From contig JAEOST010000329.1 of NCBI GenBank assembly GCA_016840245.1, positions 1 to 6,384 of the forward strand: DNA of 6,384 nt. The letters run 5' to 3'. A program made the translations under genes and the position numbers. The notes beneath the pieces were generated by a model. The model was given only the letters and a program-made list of their open reading frames with translations. It ran no database searches and was not told the origin of the DNA. The DNA comes from Candidatus Thorarchaeota archaeon. Lineage in GTDB: Archaea; Asgardarchaeota; Thorarchaeia; Thorarchaeales; Thorarchaeaceae. This document shows, one piece after another, positions 1 to 5,683 of the stretch (position 1 is its first letter; the number at the start of each line of letters is the position of its first letter).

Positions 1-2
1 CT

Positions 3-635
3 ACATTTTGGGATGGTCTTGGGGGCTATGCTCAATACAAATGCATACCTGAAGATAGTATGATTGCTACAATACCTGGGGACATGTCTTACGAACAAGC
101 TGTTCCAGTTCTTGGAGGTGGAGTTACAGCCGCTAAGATTCTCAATAAAGGAAATATCCAACCTGGACACAAGGTACTGATCTATGGAGCCTCTGGAAAT
201 GTAGGCACATACGCTGTTCAGATTGCCAAGCACCTTGGAGCAATAGTCACTGGTGTTTGTAGCACAAGGAATCTAGAATTAGTGAAAGAGCTCGGAGCCG
301 ATATGGTGATTGATTATACTCAAGAGGACTTCACCCAAAGCGGTGAAATGTATGATGTTGTCTTTGACGCCGTGGATAAGATGGCATCCTCACAAAGAAA
401 AGTATCACTAAAGGAAACAGGAATCTATCTTAACGTTGACAAGGATTCTGGAGGAGTGGGAAAGAGTAAGGACCACATCGAATATCTGATCTTACTCAAA
501 CAGCTAATGGAAGATGGCAAGCTCAAATCAGTCATCGATAGAACCTATACGTTTGAGCAAATCCCTGAGGCGCACACATATGTCGAAACGGGTCGCAAGA
601 GAGGATGTATCGTAGTAACCGTGGACCACGACTGA
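3..635 (+). CDS. Zinc-independent MDR oxidoreductase (quinone-reductase type), copy 1, 5' end outside the window
   Basis: This is the last 210 residues of a medium-chain dehydrogenase/reductase; the reading frame is open to the window edge, so the ATG at 60 is an internal methionine and not the start. The segment before it (GGYAQY...IPED) matches the same region of the two downstream paralogs. The family transfers hydride from NAD(P)H to quinones, enones or aldehydes in the cytoplasm. The Rossmann nucleotide-binding loop is visible as YGASGNVG (visible residues 61-68), followed by VCSTRN at the end of the second strand, a pattern usual for NADPH binding. No zinc-ligand cysteine cluster is seen in this part. 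Two oddities: the conserved FDAVGK motif reads FDAVDK (codon 375-377), and about 16 residues present in both paralogs are missing between 423 and 479. The copy may be diverging or decaying, although its frame is intact. Substrate unknown. Confidence 0.85.
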   Translation, partial: TFWDGLGGYAQYKCIPEDSMIATIPGDMSYEQAVPVLGGGVTAAKILNKGNIQPGHKVLIYGASGNVGTYAVQIAKHLGAIVTGVCSTRNLELVKELGADMVIDYTQEDFTQSGEMYDVVFDAVDKMASSQRKVSLKETGIYLNVDKDSGGVGKSKDHIEYLILLKQLMEDGKLKSVIDRTYTFEQIPEAHTYVETGRKRGCIVVTVDHD

Positions 636-738
636 CCTTCCAAATTGTATCTAACAAACCTTGTATTCCTATTTGCTTTGGATTCAGTGGACTAATTCAG
701 CATCTAGGACCTTACAAAGCGAAATGAAAACTCAGACA

Positions 739-746
739 CTTTATTA
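739..746 (+). promoter_or_regulatory. Possible archaeal TATA box (CTTTATTA)
   Basis: An AT-rich octamer resembling the archaeal TATA element, preceded by the purine-rich stretch GAAATGAAAA that could serve as a TFB recognition region. With the usual spacing, transcription would begin near 770 and leave a leader of about 40 bases before the ATG at 808. This is inference from motif and position only. Confidence 0.3.
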
Positions 747-791
747 GAAGCGCTGCTGCATGAAGTGAAACCCGCAACATACGTTGTATAT

Positions 792-797
792 GGAGGA
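792..797 (+). promoter_or_regulatory. Ribosome-binding site GGAGGA fixing the start at 808
   Basis: GGAGGA ends 10 bases before the ATG at 808. The in-frame upstream starts at 784 (TTG) and 790 (ATG) lie before or at this site and so are unlikely to be used. Confidence 0.75.
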
Positions 798-807
798 AGA
801 ACTACAA

Positions 808-1149
808 ATGGCAAGACCACTAGGAGTAACTATCCTGGCGATTCTACAACTACTTGGAGCAATTGTACTCATTGCGTTAGGTTCTCTAGCGCTTATGGCT
901 GCAATGATACTCGGTATATGGGCAATTATATTTGCGATAATCCCATTGTTCTTTGGAATCATTGGACTAATACTCTTCTTTGGACTCTGGAACCTGAAGA
1001 GCTGGGCTTGGATGTGGACTATAATTGTCAACATTCTACAAATCATATTCTCACTCACTGATCCCTTCGGTAACATCGTTCAGCTGGTCATCAGTGTGGT
1101 GATTGTTGTCTACCTCTTCGCACCGAATATCAAGCCACAATTCAGGTGA
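808..1149 (+). CDS. Small polytopic membrane protein, 113 residues, function unknown
   Basis: A very hydrophobic protein with about four or five membrane segments (roughly residues 6-26, 28-60 as one or two helices, 66-82 and 88-105) and a short polar C-terminus ending in NIKPQFR. The start at 808 is chosen because GGAGGA lies 10 bases upstream and the protein then opens MARPLGVTILAILQ. That opening, and a C-terminal pattern of a glycine/proline turn, a helix, then YLF-P-(I/V)K, recur in small uncharacterised archaeal membrane proteins I have seen; I cannot assign a named domain with confidence. No catalytic residues, signal peptide cleavage site or metal-binding motif is visible. It has its own likely promoter and is closed by a strong terminator, so it may form a single-gene unit. 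Function unknown; a membrane partner of the neighbouring reductases is only a positional guess. Confidence 0.75.
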   Translation: MARPLGVTILAILQLLGAIVLIALGSLALMAAMILGIWAIIFAIIPLFFGIIGLILFFGLWNLKSWAWMWTIIVNILQIIFSLTDPFGNIVQLVISVVIVVYLFAPNIKPQFR

Positions 1150-1177
1150 ATGGTTTCAATATACAAAGGAACTAAGG

Positions 1178-1221
1178 AGTTCTGAGCTCATTTAATGAGT
1201 TCAGAACTAACTGTTTTTTTT
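1178..1221 (+). terminator. Hairpin terminator with T8 tail
   Basis: A 14-base-pair stem (1178-1191 with 1195-1208, one G-T wobble) closes on a three-base loop TTA and is followed, five bases later, by eight consecutive T residues (1214-1221). It begins 29 bases after the stop of the 113-residue gene. A hairpin plus U-tract is the bacterial intrinsic form; in archaea the T-tract alone can end transcription, so the call holds in either case. It separates the first two genes from the downstream cluster. Confidence 0.85.
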
Positions 1222-1257
1222 CGGTAGCATTAAAGTAAGAACATAGATAGATGAAGG

Positions 1258-1289
1258 AATACTATTGTACGCGTGTTCTGCGTAGTATT
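1258..1289 (+). promoter_or_regulatory. Imperfect inverted repeat just before MDR copy 2 (operator or leader hairpin)
   Basis: AATACT (1258-1263) and ACGC (1269-1272) are complementary to the continuous block GCGTAGTATT (1280-1289), giving ten base pairs interrupted by a five-base bulge ATTGT and closed by a seven-base loop. The repeat ends directly against the GGTGG ribosome-binding site (1290-1294) of the gene at 1301. It could be a repressor operator on DNA or a leader hairpin affecting ribosome access. No clear TATA box is seen between the terminator and this repeat; TTAAAGTA at 1230-1237 is the best but weak candidate. Confidence 0.4.
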
Positions 1290-1300
1290 GGTGGAAAATC

Positions 1301-2296
1301 ATGAAAGCCATTGTATGGACAAAATATGGATCCCCCGAAGTTCTTCAGTTCAGAGAAGTGGAGAAGCCCCATCCAAAGGACGATGAAGTTCTTATCAAGA
1401 TCCATGCAACAACAGTAACGATAGGGGACTGTGAGATGCGACGTCTCGAATATCCTATGTTAATGGGACTCCTTGTGCGAATGTATATTGGTTTCAAAAA
1501 ACCAACGAGGATAACTAGTCTTGGGATGGAGTTGGCTGGTGAAGTTGAAGCAGTAGGCAAAGATGTTACAAAATTCAAAGTAGATGATCAAGTCTTTGCG
1601 GCAACCGGTTTCATTGGTACGGGTGCTTGTGCTGAGTACATATGTTTGCCTGAAAAGCCTGAAGCAGGCGCAATGGCACTAAAACCTGTGAATATGACCT
1701 TTACTGAAGCCGCCGCTGTTCCTGTTGGCGGGCTCGAAGCATTATCTCTTCTTAGAAAAGGAAACATCCAACCCGGACAAGAAGTCCTGATCAACGGTGC
1801 AGGTGGAACTATCGGCCCTTATGCGATACAGCTCGCGAAAATCTTTGGGGCTGAAGTGACTGCAGTGGATAGTATGAAGAAATTGGATATACTACGCTCC
1901 ATAGGCGCGGACCATGTCATAGATTACACTCAAGAAGATTTTACCAAGAGTGGCAAGACGTACGATGTCATTTTCGACATGGTTGGTAAGTCATCGTATT
2001 CTGGTTGTATTAGATCGCTAAAGGAAAAAGGAATCTATCTCTTAACATATCCCAAGTTGGGTCGAAGCATTCGAGGACGATGGACTTCATGGAGAAGCAA
2101 TAAGAAAATAATTGGCGGGACAGCAACCAATAGCACTGAAGATCTAATCTACATTAAAGAGCTTATCGAGGCTGGAAAGATAAAATCAGTTATAGATAGA
2201 TGCTATCCCTTGGAACAAACTGCTGAAGCCCATAGGTATGTTGAAACTGGAGAGAAAGTGGGCAATGTAGTCATAACGGTGATTGAAGGAAAATAA
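1301..2296 (+). CDS. Zinc-independent MDR oxidoreductase (quinone-reductase type), copy 2, complete
   Basis: A full-length 331-residue cytoplasmic NAD(P)H-dependent oxidoreductase. The N-terminal GroES-like domain (about 1-130) has the KYGSPEVLQ opening, GMELAGEVEAVG (75-86) and the AEYICLPE strand (111-118). It lacks the GHE motif and structural cysteine cluster of zinc alcohol dehydrogenases, placing it with quinone/enone reductases. The Rossmann domain shows NGAGGTIG (165-172) and VIDYTQEDF (206-214), then YDVIFDMVGK (221-230). The second strand ends in VDS, with Asp190, which in such folds often favours NADH, unlike the VC ending in copies 1 and 3. The ATG at 1301 has GGTGG at 1290-1294, and the opening aligns with copy 3. 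It is the first gene after the terminator and may lead an operon; a membrane-protein gene starts 13 bases after its stop. The precise substrate cannot be read from the sequence; automated labels such as alcohol dehydrogenase would be over-specific. Confidence 0.92.
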   Translation: MKAIVWTKYGSPEVLQFREVEKPHPKDDEVLIKIHATTVTIGDCEMRRLEYPMLMGLLVRMYIGFKKPTRITSLGMELAGEVEAVGKDVTKFKVDDQVFAATGFIGTGACAEYICLPEKPEAGAMALKPVNMTFTEAAAVPVGGLEALSLLRKGNIQPGQEVLINGAGGTIGPYAIQLAKIFGAEVTAVDSMKKLDILRSIGADHVIDYTQEDFTKSGKTYDVIFDMVGKSSYSGCIRSLKEKGIYLLTYPKLGRSIRGRWTSWRSNKKIIGGTATNSTEDLIYIKELIEAGKIKSVIDRCYPLEQTAEAHRYVETGEKVGNVVITVIEGK

Positions 2297-2298
2297 CT

Positions 2299-2306
2299 GG
2301 GTGGGT
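2299..2306 (+). promoter_or_regulatory. Ribosome-binding site GGGTGGGT supporting the start at 2310
   Basis: GGTG within this block sits six bases before the ATG at 2310 and directly after the MDR stop codon. It supports starting the membrane protein at 2310 instead of at the in-frame TTG (2283), which would overlap the MDR gene and add nine polar residues. Confidence 0.5.
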
Positions 2307-2309
2307 AAT

Positions 2310-2717
2310 ATGAACGTAAGTGAAATCAGACAAATAGAGGGACTCTCGGGATTTGGTATAGCCCTGGTAGTGACGCAACTATTTCGTATGCTATTCGGGG
2401 GATATCTTATTGGATTGGACCAATTCCACTACAATGACATAGAAAGTGCTGTTTCAGTCTTCGTGATATACAGCATTGTAGGTATCCTTACAGCTCTATT
2501 TCTATTAGGCAGAAAGAAGTCTGGAATATTAGGTTTGATTGTACTTTCCATAATTCTCCTTTTGATGCAATCCATTTACATCATCGTCTATATCTCTCAA
2601 GCAGTACCAGACCCAAGTTGGCACGACCCATTCACCAGTTCGTGGGCTTTAGTGTCAAACTTTCTATTTCCTTTACTAACGCTAGTGTTTGCATTCAAGG
2701 TTTATAAGGAGCCATAG
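2310..2717 (+). CDS. Four-helix membrane protein, 135 residues, function unknown
   Basis: Four likely membrane helices are seen (about residues 13-34, 47-66, 72-96 and 113-131), with a short polar N-terminus, a GRKK loop (67-70) between helices 2 and 3 that should face the cytoplasm, and a loop VPDPSWHDPF (99-108) between helices 3 and 4 predicted to face outside. The tail KVYKEP is positively charged, consistent with a cytoplasmic end. I recognise no domain, and there is no cysteine or obvious haem or metal motif; the loop histidine (105) and tryptophan (104) are the only striking polar/aromatic positions. The gene begins 13 bases after MDR copy 2 and is probably co-transcribed with it. It could be a reduced or distant relative of the DUF4386 proteins downstream, but it has four helices where they have about six. 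Confidence 0.75.
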   Translation: MNVSEIRQIEGLSGFGIALVVTQLFRMLFGGYLIGLDQFHYNDIESAVSVFVIYSIVGILTALFLLGRKKSGILGLIVLSIILLLMQSIYIIVYISQAVPDPSWHDPFTSSWALVSNFLFPLLTLVFAFKVYKEP

Positions 2718-2758
2718 GTTCGTAGGAAGGTTTATGATTCAGCACCATCGAGGTTTAT
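2698..2758 (+). promoter_or_regulatory. Three copies of AGGTTTAT: possible internal promoter region
   Basis: AGGTTTAT occurs at 2698-2705 (as AAGGTTTATAAGG), 2728-2735 and 2751-2758, the first inside the end of the 135-residue gene. TTTATA with flanking purines resembles archaeal TATA boxes, so an internal promoter for the gene at 2800 is possible. A small inverted repeat, GTTAC (2765-2769) and GTAAC (2775-2779), follows and could be an operator. The 82-base gap here is the largest in the downstream cluster, which fits a promoter. Not proven by sequence alone. Confidence 0.3.
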
Positions 2759-2799
2759 GGGCGGGTTACAACGAGTAACTTAGGTTAGGAGAAAGAGAA

Positions 2800-3492
2800 A
2801 TGGATTCTGATAATAGGAACGCAAGGATTGCTGGAGCATCGTTCCTAATTAGTTACGCTGGACTTATTCTAGGTGCATTTGTGTCAGTGTCTATTCTTGA
2901 AGGTGATTATCTTGCTCTGGCCTATCCAAATGCAACTCAATTGGGTGTAGGTATGCTTCTAGAGTCACTCAATGGGATTGCAGTCATTGGTATTGCAGTA
3001 ATGCTGTATCCAATTCTAAAAACGTATGATGAAGGTATAGCTCTCGGATATCTTGGTTTCAGAGGTGTTGAAGCTCTGCTTTCTATCTTGGGTAGCACAA
3101 AGGCAATTGCACTAGTTGATTTGAGTCACGCCTACATACAAGCTGGTTCTCCAGCTAATTCATACTTTGAAACATTAGGTGCCCTAGTAATGGCAGACCG
3201 TCATTGGCACATGGAGATGCTAACGTTGTTCTTCATCCTTGGCGCATTGATTTTCTATTTCATATTATATAGAACAGAATTAATTCCACGATATATCTCA
3301 ATTTGGGGCTTTATAGCAGCCCTATTGGTAGCTTTCTTCAATATGTTGATGTACACAGGCATTGATCCAGGAATGGTTGTCAATCTAATTCTAGTTCTTC
3401 CTATAATAGCAAATGAATTTACAGTGGCAATCTGGTTGATGGCGCGAGGAGTCAATACAACTGCACTTGTTTCAAATCAACAACCAAAATGA
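2800..3492 (+). CDS. DUF4386 family integral membrane protein
   Basis: A 230-residue protein with about six membrane helices (near 10-31, 48-71, 83-105, 137-157, 165-186 and 190-213). It follows the DUF4386 pattern: an opening RIAGASFLISY, then LESLNGIAVIGIA (54-66) leading to LYPILK, YLGFRGVEAL (84-93) on helix 3, FFILGALIFYFILYRTELIPRY split across helix 4 and its loop, a WGF at the start of helix 5, and NEF (205-207) with WLMARGV near the end. The conserved Arg88, Glu91 and the buried Glu55 and Glu206 are notable inside a membrane protein. Family function is unknown; no transport or enzyme activity has been assigned that I know of. ATG is preceded by AGGAG (2787-2791) with an eight-base spacer. 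The next gene starts 19 bases after the stop, so the two are almost certainly co-transcribed. Confidence 0.85.
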   Translation: MDSDNRNARIAGASFLISYAGLILGAFVSVSILEGDYLALAYPNATQLGVGMLLESLNGIAVIGIAVMLYPILKTYDEGIALGYLGFRGVEALLSILGSTKAIALVDLSHAYIQAGSPANSYFETLGALVMADRHWHMEMLTLFFILGALIFYFILYRTELIPRYISIWGFIAALLVAFFNMLMYTGIDPGMVVNLILVLPIIANEFTVAIWLMARGVNTTALVSNQQPK

Positions 3493-3496
3493 AATC

Positions 3497-3502
3497 GGAG
3501 GT
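3497..3502 (+). promoter_or_regulatory. Ribosome-binding site GGAGGT fixing the start at 3512
   Basis: GGAGGT lies nine bases before the ATG at 3512 and just after the stop of the preceding gene. This excludes the longer in-frame TTG start at 3467, which would overlap the upstream coding region. Confidence 0.8.
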
Positions 3503-3511
3503 ATACTTTTC

Positions 3512-4195
3512 ATGAATAACAAATCATCGTGGAATGGAGTAATCAAAGCAGGTGGACTCTCCTTAATTGTAGGAGGAATAATCCTCTTTGGGTTCATTCT
3601 TTCAATCTTCATCTTTCAAGTGCAATTACCATTGACAGCCGAGGGATTTCTTGAGAATCCCCTACCGCCAGCTCTTCTGTTCTCTTTAGCTGCATTAGGA
3701 GAGTTTTTGCTAATGCCGGGTGTACTTGGAATATACTTCTCTCTAAAAAAGTTCAATGAGTCTCAGATGCTTCTGGGCACTGCAATTTGGATATCATCTA
3801 TTCCAATGTTCCTTGTTTCTCGAGGACAAGTGATATCCCTTGTTACCATTGCAGAGAACTATGCAGCCTCAGCAGATGCAACTCAGAGAGCAGCTTATTT
3901 TGCCACAGTTCAGTATGCCTTGGACTTGTCGGGGGTTTTTGCAGGGATGGCTCTAATTCTATTGGGAGTCGGAGGGATCATCCTAGGTTTAGTAATGTTG
4001 AAAGGAGTCTTTGGCAAGCGTATTGGTTACCTGGTAATACTAGCTGGTGCATTAACTGTAATGGGCACTTTCGGAATCATATTTGAGCCTCTTACGATAG
4101 GAACACTCTTTGGATTGATTCTGAACGGTGTATGGCAGGTCATTATTGGTATCAAACTCTTCAAGTTTAAAGGTCATGAGGTGACAGAGAATTGA
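3512..4195 (+). CDS. DUF4386-like integral membrane protein, second copy
   Basis: A 227-residue protein with about six helices (near 12-35, 54-77, 86-108, 137-163, 168-191 and 195-216). Length, topology and position next to a clear DUF4386 gene suggest the same superfamily, and the SRG motif (103-105) on helix 3 corresponds to FRG/SRG in the two other copies. The polar stretch after helix 3 (ENYAASADATQRAAYF, 115-130) matches the spacing of the loop in the 5684 gene (GQYSSATDVDKERL). The pairing of LLFSLAALGEFLLMPGVLGIY with the LESLNG helix of the first copy is looser, and the WGF/NEF signatures are absent, so the assignment is moderate. The stop overlaps the TTG start of MDR copy 3 by four bases, implying coupled translation and a shared process with that reductase. 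Confidence 0.75.
   Translation: MNNKSSWNGVIKAGGLSLIVGGIILFGFILSIFIFQVQLPLTAEGFLENPLPPALLFSLAALGEFLLMPGVLGIYFSLKKFNESQMLLGTAIWISSIPMFLVSRGQVISLVTIAENYAASADATQRAAYFATVQYALDLSGVFAGMALILLGVGGIILGLVMLKGVFGKRIGYLVILAGALTVMGTFGIIFEPLTIGTLFGLILNGVWQVIIGIKLFKFKGHEVTEN
4178..4184 (+). promoter_or_regulatory. Strong ribosome-binding site GAGGTGA for the TTG start at 4192
   Basis: GAGGTGA closely matches the archaeal anti-Shine-Dalgarno complement and ends seven bases before TTG (4192-4194). It lies inside the last codons of the upstream membrane-protein gene. It justifies the unusual start, and the resulting N-terminus MKVAVYEKYG aligns exactly with MKAIVWTKYG of copy 2. Confidence 0.85.
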
Positions 4196-5151
4196 AAGTT
4201 GCAGTCTATGAAAAATATGGACCTCCCGAGGTTCTTCAAATCAAAGAAATGGAGAAACCATCTCCGAAGGACAATGAAGTTCTAATTAAAATTCATGCAA
4301 CAACAGTATGTGCGGCTGATTGGCGTTTTCGAAAGCCTGATCCATTCATGGTCAGAATGATGACTGGCATCCGAAGACCTAAGATCCAGATTCTAGGTCT
4401 TGAATTGGCTGGAGAGGTTGAAGCTGTGGGTAGTGATGTGTCACGATTCAGACCAGGTGACCAGATATTTGGAGGCACAGGCTGGACATTTGGCGCATAT
4501 GCTGAGTACATCTGTCTACCTGAAGACGCTTCAATTACTACTAAACCCACAAACCTAACTCTAGAAGAATCTGCAGCTGTTCCTGTTGGAGCGGACACCG
4601 CGCGGTACTACTTGATAGAACGAGGAAATATACAGAGTGGCCAAAAGGTACTCATCTATGGTGCATCAAGTAGTGTAGGATCCTATGCAGTACAACTTGC
4701 AAAACATTTGGGAGCTGAAGTAACTGCAGTTTGTGGCACTTCCAACCAAGGATGGGTGAAGGAACTTGGTGCTGACAAGATGATTGACTACACCCAGGAG
4801 GATTTCACAAAGAGCGACGAAACATATGATGCGGTATTCGATGCAGTGGGTAAGGCATCGATCGGAAAATCAATGAACGTTCTAAAGGAAGGAGGAGTCT
4901 TTCTTGATTGCGTTGGGATGCTTCGGCGCGGTATTCAGGCAAAGTTCGCAACAATGAGAAGCAGCAAGAGAGTGATGGGAGATTCTGCCGAAGGTAAGCT
5001 CGAAGACTTGATCTACATCAAAGAGCTCGTTGAGGCAGGAGTTCTCAAACCTGTTATTGATAGAACATATCTACTTGAGGAAATTGCTGAAGCTCACAGG
5101 TATGTTGAAACTGGACGGAAGAAGGGGAATGTAGTCATAACTATTGCCTAA
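4192..5151 (+). CDS. Zinc-independent MDR oxidoreductase (quinone-reductase type), copy 3, complete
   Basis: A complete 319-residue paralog of the genes at 3 and 1301: 29 of the first 40 residues match copy 2, and most of the C-terminal block from EDLIYIKEL (271-279) to the end also matches. It has a GroES-like N-terminal domain with LGLELAGEVEAVG (68-80), the AYAEYICLPED strand (102-112), and a Rossmann domain with YGASSSVG (156-163), VIDRTY (288-293) and FDAVGK (216-221). The second strand ends in VC (180-181) followed by GTSN, suggesting NADPH. There is no GHE motif and no structural-zinc cysteine set, so reduction of a quinone, enone or similar carbonyl is the best class-level guess. It starts at TTG overlapping the TGA of the upstream membrane protein (TTGA, 4192-4195), so translation is coupled. 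Its nucleotide-binding region is closer to copy 1 than copy 2 is (shared AKHLGA). Confidence 0.92.
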   Translation: MKVAVYEKYGPPEVLQIKEMEKPSPKDNEVLIKIHATTVCAADWRFRKPDPFMVRMMTGIRRPKIQILGLELAGEVEAVGSDVSRFRPGDQIFGGTGWTFGAYAEYICLPEDASITTKPTNLTLEESAAVPVGADTARYYLIERGNIQSGQKVLIYGASSSVGSYAVQLAKHLGAEVTAVCGTSNQGWVKELGADKMIDYTQEDFTKSDETYDAVFDAVGKASIGKSMNVLKEGGVFLDCVGMLRRGIQAKFATMRSSKRVMGDSAEGKLEDLIYIKELVEAGVLKPVIDRTYLLEEIAEAHRYVETGRKKGNVVITIA

Positions 5152-5170
5152 AGATTATGAAACCCCTTAG

Positions 5171-5176
5171 AGGAGG
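5171..5176 (+). promoter_or_regulatory. Ribosome-binding site AGGAGG fixing the start at 5184
   Basis: AGGAGG ends seven bases before the ATG at 5184. The earlier in-frame ATG at 5157 lies upstream of this site and would translate through it, so the 156-residue form is preferred to the 165-residue one. Confidence 0.85.
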
Positions 5177-5183
5177 ATTGATC

Positions 5184-5654
5184 ATGACTGAGTTAGAAGA
5201 CCGGCTATTCAAGAGAGCCATGGAGATACGGAATAGCTGGAAAGATGAAGAAAAACTGAGTATACTCATTGATGAATGGGAAAAAGAGTTTGGACACAAG
5301 CATGATGACATTGTTGAGAGGATGATTGGAGAACATCTAGAGAAAACGTGGGCGAAGAAAGCCTCTGTTCATGGAAGTAATTCTTTGGATGATTTTCTTA
5401 GTATCTTTCTTGATTGGCCAGAAGCTGAATATACAATGGAAGAAACTGAGGGAGGATACAAAGTAGTAACAACTCACTGTCCAATTGCCGCATCCTACCT
5501 GTCTATTGGTAGGGGAGATTATGGTGCCAGTTTTCACTGTATATCTGACCCGTATATTTGCAGAGGATTCAATAGTCGAATTAAACACCGGAAGACTAGT
5601 AGTCGGATGCAGGGTGATGATGCCTGTGTTCACTACTACACGATTGATGAATAA
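5184..5654 (+). CDS. ATC hydrolase-like small soluble protein
   Basis: A 156-residue soluble protein with a charged, helical N-terminal half (about 1-75) and a C-terminal half carrying four cysteines: HCP (98-100), FHC (117-119), C126 and GDDAC (144-148). This order (Cys-Pro, then a Cys before an acidic residue, a G-F-N turn, an R-K-T-S strand, then G-D-x-C at the end) resembles the L-2-amino-thiazoline-4-carboxylic acid hydrolase family (PF14196), whose named member opens a thiazoline ring on the route to cysteine. Many relatives are annotated by similarity only, so that reaction should not be assumed here; the family also resembles small ligand-binding V4R-type domains. The cysteines could be catalytic or metal-binding. 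The gene lies 32 bases after MDR copy 3 and 29 bases before a membrane protein, so it probably belongs to the same operon. The assignment is from memory of the motif pattern, not a search. Confidence 0.6.
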   Translation: MTELEDRLFKRAMEIRNSWKDEEKLSILIDEWEKEFGHKHDDIVERMIGEHLEKTWAKKASVHGSNSLDDFLSIFLDWPEAEYTMEETEGGYKVVTTHCPIAASYLSIGRGDYGASFHCISDPYICRGFNSRIKHRKTSSRMQGDDACVHYYTIDE

Positions 5655-5683
5655 CATAGAACGATAAAAAGGAGACACTAATC

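Larger units (their letters stand above)
636..807. other. Intergenic gap between MDR copy 1 and the 113-residue membrane protein
   Basis: No coding region with a credible ribosome-binding site lies here, and no convincing hairpin terminator follows the MDR stop, although the first 50 bases are fairly T-rich. The gap carries a possible TATA box near 739-746 and the ribosome-binding site of the next gene. Confidence 0.6.

Noticed and set aside
60..635. A 191-residue complete MDR gene starting at ATG 60
   Set aside because: The frame is open upstream to position 3 and encodes residues that match the paralogs (GGYAQY...IPED), so this is an internal methionine of a truncated-by-window gene.
636..690. 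Possible terminator after MDR copy 1 (CCAAA...TTTGG pairing)
   Set aside because: Only five base pairs around a loop of over 30 bases and no long T-tract; too weak to report.
765..1061. Plus-strand frame of 98 residues overlapping the 113-residue gene
   Set aside because: Different frame over the same DNA, with Thr/Asn/Cys-rich composition and no family features; the 808 frame has a matching ribosome-binding site.
744..1076. Minus-strand open frame of 110 residues
   Set aside because: It is antisense to the well-supported membrane-protein gene at 808-1149 and has low-complexity Ile/Ser/Pro composition typical of a shadow frame.
3..5151. Classifying the MDR proteins as zinc alcohol dehydrogenases
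   Set aside because: The GHE catalytic motif and the structural-zinc cysteine cluster are absent; sequence fits the zinc-independent quinone-reductase branch.
5337..5678. Minus-strand frame of 113 residues
   Set aside because: It lies opposite the ATC-hydrolase-like gene, which has a strong ribosome-binding site and family motifs; no credible start signal on the minus strand.
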